From positions 1-38,041 of the forward strand of contig NZ_AJTQ01000164.1 of NCBI RefSeq assembly GCF_000262345.1: a stretch of 38,041 nucleotides of DNA, given 5' to 3'. The position numbers and the translations under genes are program-made. The notes beneath the pieces are model-generated. The model had not been told where the DNA came from. It did not search any database and saw only the letters and a program-made list of their open reading frames with translations. The DNA comes from Streptomyces xiaopingdaonensis. GTDB taxonomy: Bacteria > Actinomycetota > Actinomycetes > Streptomycetales > Streptomycetaceae. This document shows positions 35,736-38,041 of this stretch, piece by piece (positions within the stretch are counted from its first letter, which is position 1; each line of letters starts with the position of its first letter).

Positions 35736-38041
35736 TCAGAACAACGTGTCGTCCGGTGCGAACAGCTCCCCCGACTCGAAGCTGACGCGGGGCGACGGCA
35801 TGTCCGGGTGCCGCTTCGGCTTCGTGTGCAGACCGAGCGCCACCTCGTCGGCGTACTTCTGGTGGTTCAACTCCCGTAGCCGGTCCAGGACTTCGGTACG
35901 CGGGACGAGTCCGATGGTGTAGCGGGTGCCCTGGTCGGTCGGGTGGAAGCCGTGCTCCAGCCCGCGCTCGCCGCCGAGCAGGTCGTCCCAGCCGTACGCC
36001 TCGGCGGTGGCGAGGTCGATGTCCCGGTGGATCGACCGGAGTTCGGCGATGTCCTCGTCGGTGCACGCTTCGTCGTGGACGAGGTTGTAGGTCGCGGTGA
36101 GCCCGATGTTCCGGCGGAGCATGAGCTCACGACGGTGGGCGTCGAGACGGGTGCCCGCGGCGCGGAGTGCGCTGGTGGGGGTGGGGCGGACTAGGGTCTC
36201 GAAGACGTCGGACGGGGTGTACCGCACCCGCGTCTCAAGGGTCGACGCCCTCTCGACGGCCCACCAGTAGTGGGGAGCGCTGCTGAGGAGAGCGAAGAGT
36301 CCAAGGCCCTCCGAAGCAAATACGACGGTCATCTCGCTGAGCACGGCTCCGGTTCTGACGACAACCGGCATGACGACCTTGCTCACTCGCGTGATGACGA
36401 TGCACCGCTCAAGCTCTTCAAGGTCCCGATAGAGCTGCGCCGACCGTTCCGCGAACTGCCACCACCGGTCGCGTCTCACCGCGCGATTGACCTTCGCCCG
36501 CTCCGGCTTCACCTCCCGCAGCACCTTGGCGTACGCCCTCGGGTACTTCTTCGCCTCGTCCTCGCTCCGGCCCCCAAAATCGATCACCCACCGATCCGTC
36601 CCCTGCACCGGACTCGTGTTGATGTCCTGCCCGTTGACATACGGGAACAGCACGTCCGCGTATCGCTCGTCCTCCGCGATCCAGGCACGGGCTTCGGCCT
36701 CGGGCAGCGTGAACCCGAGTCCCAGCACGTAGGACCCGATAAACGACACCCCCGCGTTCTCCTCCAGCCGCTCCGCCCACTCGCTCACCCGCGAGCGAGG
36801 ATTCAGCGAAGCACCGATCCCGCCCTCCACGGCCGTCGCGTCCTCCCCGACCCCCAGCAGCCGCACGGCGTCCGGCGCCAGTTCGGGCACACTCGTCCAC
36901 ACCGCGCAGTACTCCAGCATCGCCGACTTCGACGGCCACCGCTCGCTCTTCACCGCCTGCCGGATCTCGGTACCGTCCGCCACGATCTGGTCGAGCCCCA
37001 CCTCACGCGTATCCCCCTGCGCGAGGGTGTTGGTGGCGACCAGGCCTGTCTGCCCGGCCTCGCTCAGCAGTTGATGCGCCCTCAGCACAAAATAAGCGAC
37101 GAAATCCGCACTCCCCCGGCGACCACGCCCCAGCGACTCCACGAGATACTCGCGGTACGCCTCCCCCAGCGCCCCCGTGAGTTTCTGCCCACCCAAAAAC
37201 GGCGGATTCCCGATCACCGCGTCGAACCCACCACGTTCGCGGGCGAAAACCTCGGGAAACTCCAACGGCCAGTGCAGCGGCTCCCGCTGCATCCCCCCAT
37301 CCGGCGAATCCGTGTCCAACCACTTACCCGCGAACTCGCGCGCTTCCTCCACGGCCCCTTTCCGCCCCTCCATCACGAGCCGACCCAGCCCGGCGGCGGA
37401 CAGCGGGGCGTCGGAGCGCCGTATCGACCAGCCCTGCCGGGCCATCTCGTGGGTGAGGAACTCGCCCGCGGGGAGCGCCCCGTCACCGTGCGAGGCGAGT
37501 TCGGCGCCCGCGACGAGATCGGCGAGCAGGCGGGAGTTCTCCGACTGGTGCCGGACCTGCGCGAGAATCTCCCGCTTCTCGGCGAGGTGGCGGAGCGTGT
37601 CGCTGGGGATGCCGCCCAACTCCTCGCGCTGCTGGGCGAGGTGCTGCACCAGCTCCCGCGTCCCCGAGGTGAAGTCCACCTGCGCCCGCGCATGGCGCCT
37701 GCGGCCCCGCACCTCGTCGAGGTCCATCACCGCGAGCTGGGCCAGGTTCCGGATGCCGAGCAGCGAATCACCCGCCACCAGCCGGTCGTCGAGGAAGGTG
37801 AACGGCTGGTTCGGGTCCATGGAGACGAGCCACAGCGACAGCTTCGCCATCTCGACAGCGAGGGGGTTGATGTCGGCGCCGTACAGGCAGTGCTCGATGA
37901 CCTCGCGGCGGGCCGCGATCACGGTCTCGTCGGCCTCGGCGTCCACGGGCCCGGACGCCGCCGCAGGAGCGCCCTGCTCCGGCGCGGCCGCCCCGCACCC
38001 GCCGCGCGCCTCGACGAGCCGGTCGGCGAGGGACCGGCAGG
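35736..38041 (-). CDS. drmMI: DISARM-type adenine DNA methylase (partial, N-terminus off the right edge)
   Basis: At least 767 residues are in the window, and the frame stays open to the edge (ACRSLADRL there, GTG at 37946 is internal). Motifs: GADINPLAVEMAKLSLWL (acidic SAM-binding motif), FDAVIGNPPFLGGQKLTG with catalytic NPPF, GLVATNTLAQGDTREVGL, and a C-terminal target-recognition-like region. The NPPF motif and order fit gamma-type N6-adenine methylases of the Eco57I/DISARM type. In class 1 DISARM, DrmMI methylates host DNA so that self is not attacked. The SAM loop (motif I) must lie outside the window. It is on the same strand as drmABC, 2.5 kb upstream of drmA, with the regulatory cassette between. 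Confidence 0.85.
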   Translation of the reverse strand, partial: CRSLADRLVEARGGCGAAAPEQGAPAAASGPVDAEADETVIAARREVIEHCLYGADINPLAVEMAKLSLWLVSMDPNQPFTFLDDRLVAGDSLLGIRNLAQLAVMDLDEVRGRRRHARAQVDFTSGTRELVQHLAQQREELGGIPSDTLRHLAEKREILAQVRHQSENSRLLADLVAGAELASHGDGALPAGEFLTHEMARQGWSIRRSDAPLSAAGLGRLVMEGRKGAVEEAREFAGKWLDTDSPDGGMQREPLHWPLEFPEVFARERGGFDAVIGNPPFLGGQKLTGALGEAYREYLVESLGRGRRGSADFVAYFVLRAHQLLSEAGQTGLVATNTLAQGDTREVGLDQIVADGTEIRQAVKSERWPSKSAMLEYCAVWTSVPELAPDAVRLLGVGEDATAVEGGIGASLNPRSRVSEWAERLEENAGVSFIGSYVLGLGFTLPEAEARAWIAEDERYADVLFPYVNGQDINTSPVQGTDRWVIDFGGRSEDEAKKYPRAYAKVLREVKPERAKVNRAVRRDRWWQFAERSAQLYRDLEELERCIVITRVSKVVMPVVVRTGAVLSEMTVVFASEGLGLFALLSSAPHYWWAVERASTLETRVRYTPSDVFETLVRPTPTSALRAAGTRLDAHRRELMLRRNIGLTATYNLVHDEACTDEDIAELRSIHRDIDLATAEAYGWDDLLGGERGLEHGFHPTDQGTRYTIGLVPRTEVLDRLRELNHQKYADEVALGLHTKPKRHPDMPSPRVSFESGELFAPDDTLF

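Larger units (their letters stand above)
26728..38041 (-). other. Class 1 DISARM-like defence locus with an internal 2.5-kb insertion
   Basis: Minus-strand order is drmMI-like methylase, [ATPase, XRE-DUF397 on the other strand, SF1 helicase stub], drmA, drmB, drmC. DrmA helicase, DrmB (DUF1998) and DrmC (PLD) are the published core of DISARM, and an adenine methylase upstream defines class 1. The SNF2-like drmD expected in class 1 would lie past 38041. The assignment rests on the family and order seen here. Confidence 0.8.

Overview
The window is high-GC actinomycete DNA, almost certainly from a Streptomyces or close relative. Evidence: very strong G/C at third codon positions, many GTG and TTG starts, and lineage-typical families (an XRE/DUF5753 regulator with a DUF397 partner, SpoIIE-type phosphatases fused to histidine-kinase-like ATPase domains, F420-dependent oxidoreductases, an S-adenosyl methyltransferase of the DUF574 type, DUF1990 proteins). 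No rRNA, tRNA, CRISPR array, intact insertion sequence or integrase was seen. The species cannot be fixed from the sequence alone.

Left part (1-5.5 kb): the start of a peptide-type ABC transporter lipoprotein runs off the left edge. It is followed by a plus-strand respiratory operon: a small helical protein, a five-helix membrane anchor, the FAD subunit and the iron-sulfur subunit of a succinate dehydrogenase/fumarate reductase closely resembling mycobacterial Sdh1. A decayed DJ-1/PfpI gene and a 61-residue membrane protein follow.

Central metabolic and regulatory part (6-24.6 kb): two paralogous minus-strand SpoIIE phosphatases with sensor domains and a C-terminal anti-sigma-type ATPase; a tiny SPOR-like protein; a GntR/UTRA repressor with a repeat-rich upstream region; NADP-type glutamate dehydrogenase with a 15-bp-arm terminator; a DUF574 methyltransferase; a secreted GH18 enzyme; a cupin-like protein; a broken serine hydrolase (beta-lactamase family); an SNF2 helicase with an N-terminal helical/HhH extension; a pair of F420-dependent enzymes; two divergent DUF1990 proteins with a small membrane protein; and a double-Nudix protein.

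Right part (24.9-38 kb): a secreted seven-repeat FG-GAP protein, then an anti-phage locus on the minus strand. In transcription order this reads: adenine-type DNA methylase (drmMI-like, 5' end outside the window), [inserted block], drmA helicase, drmB (DUF1998), drmC (phospholipase D). The last three are translationally coupled by 4-bp overlaps. This matches class 1 DISARM, but methylase and drmA are separated by about 2.5 kb holding a stand-alone anti-sigma-like ATPase, a divergent XRE-DUF397 pair and the frameshifted C-terminal stub of an SF1 helicase. Between the divergent regulators lies an array of GTACGG repeats spaced 10-11 bp apart. The class 1 helicase gene drmD, if present, would lie just beyond the right edge. 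The interrupted DISARM locus and its embedded regulatory cassette are the most noteworthy part of the window.
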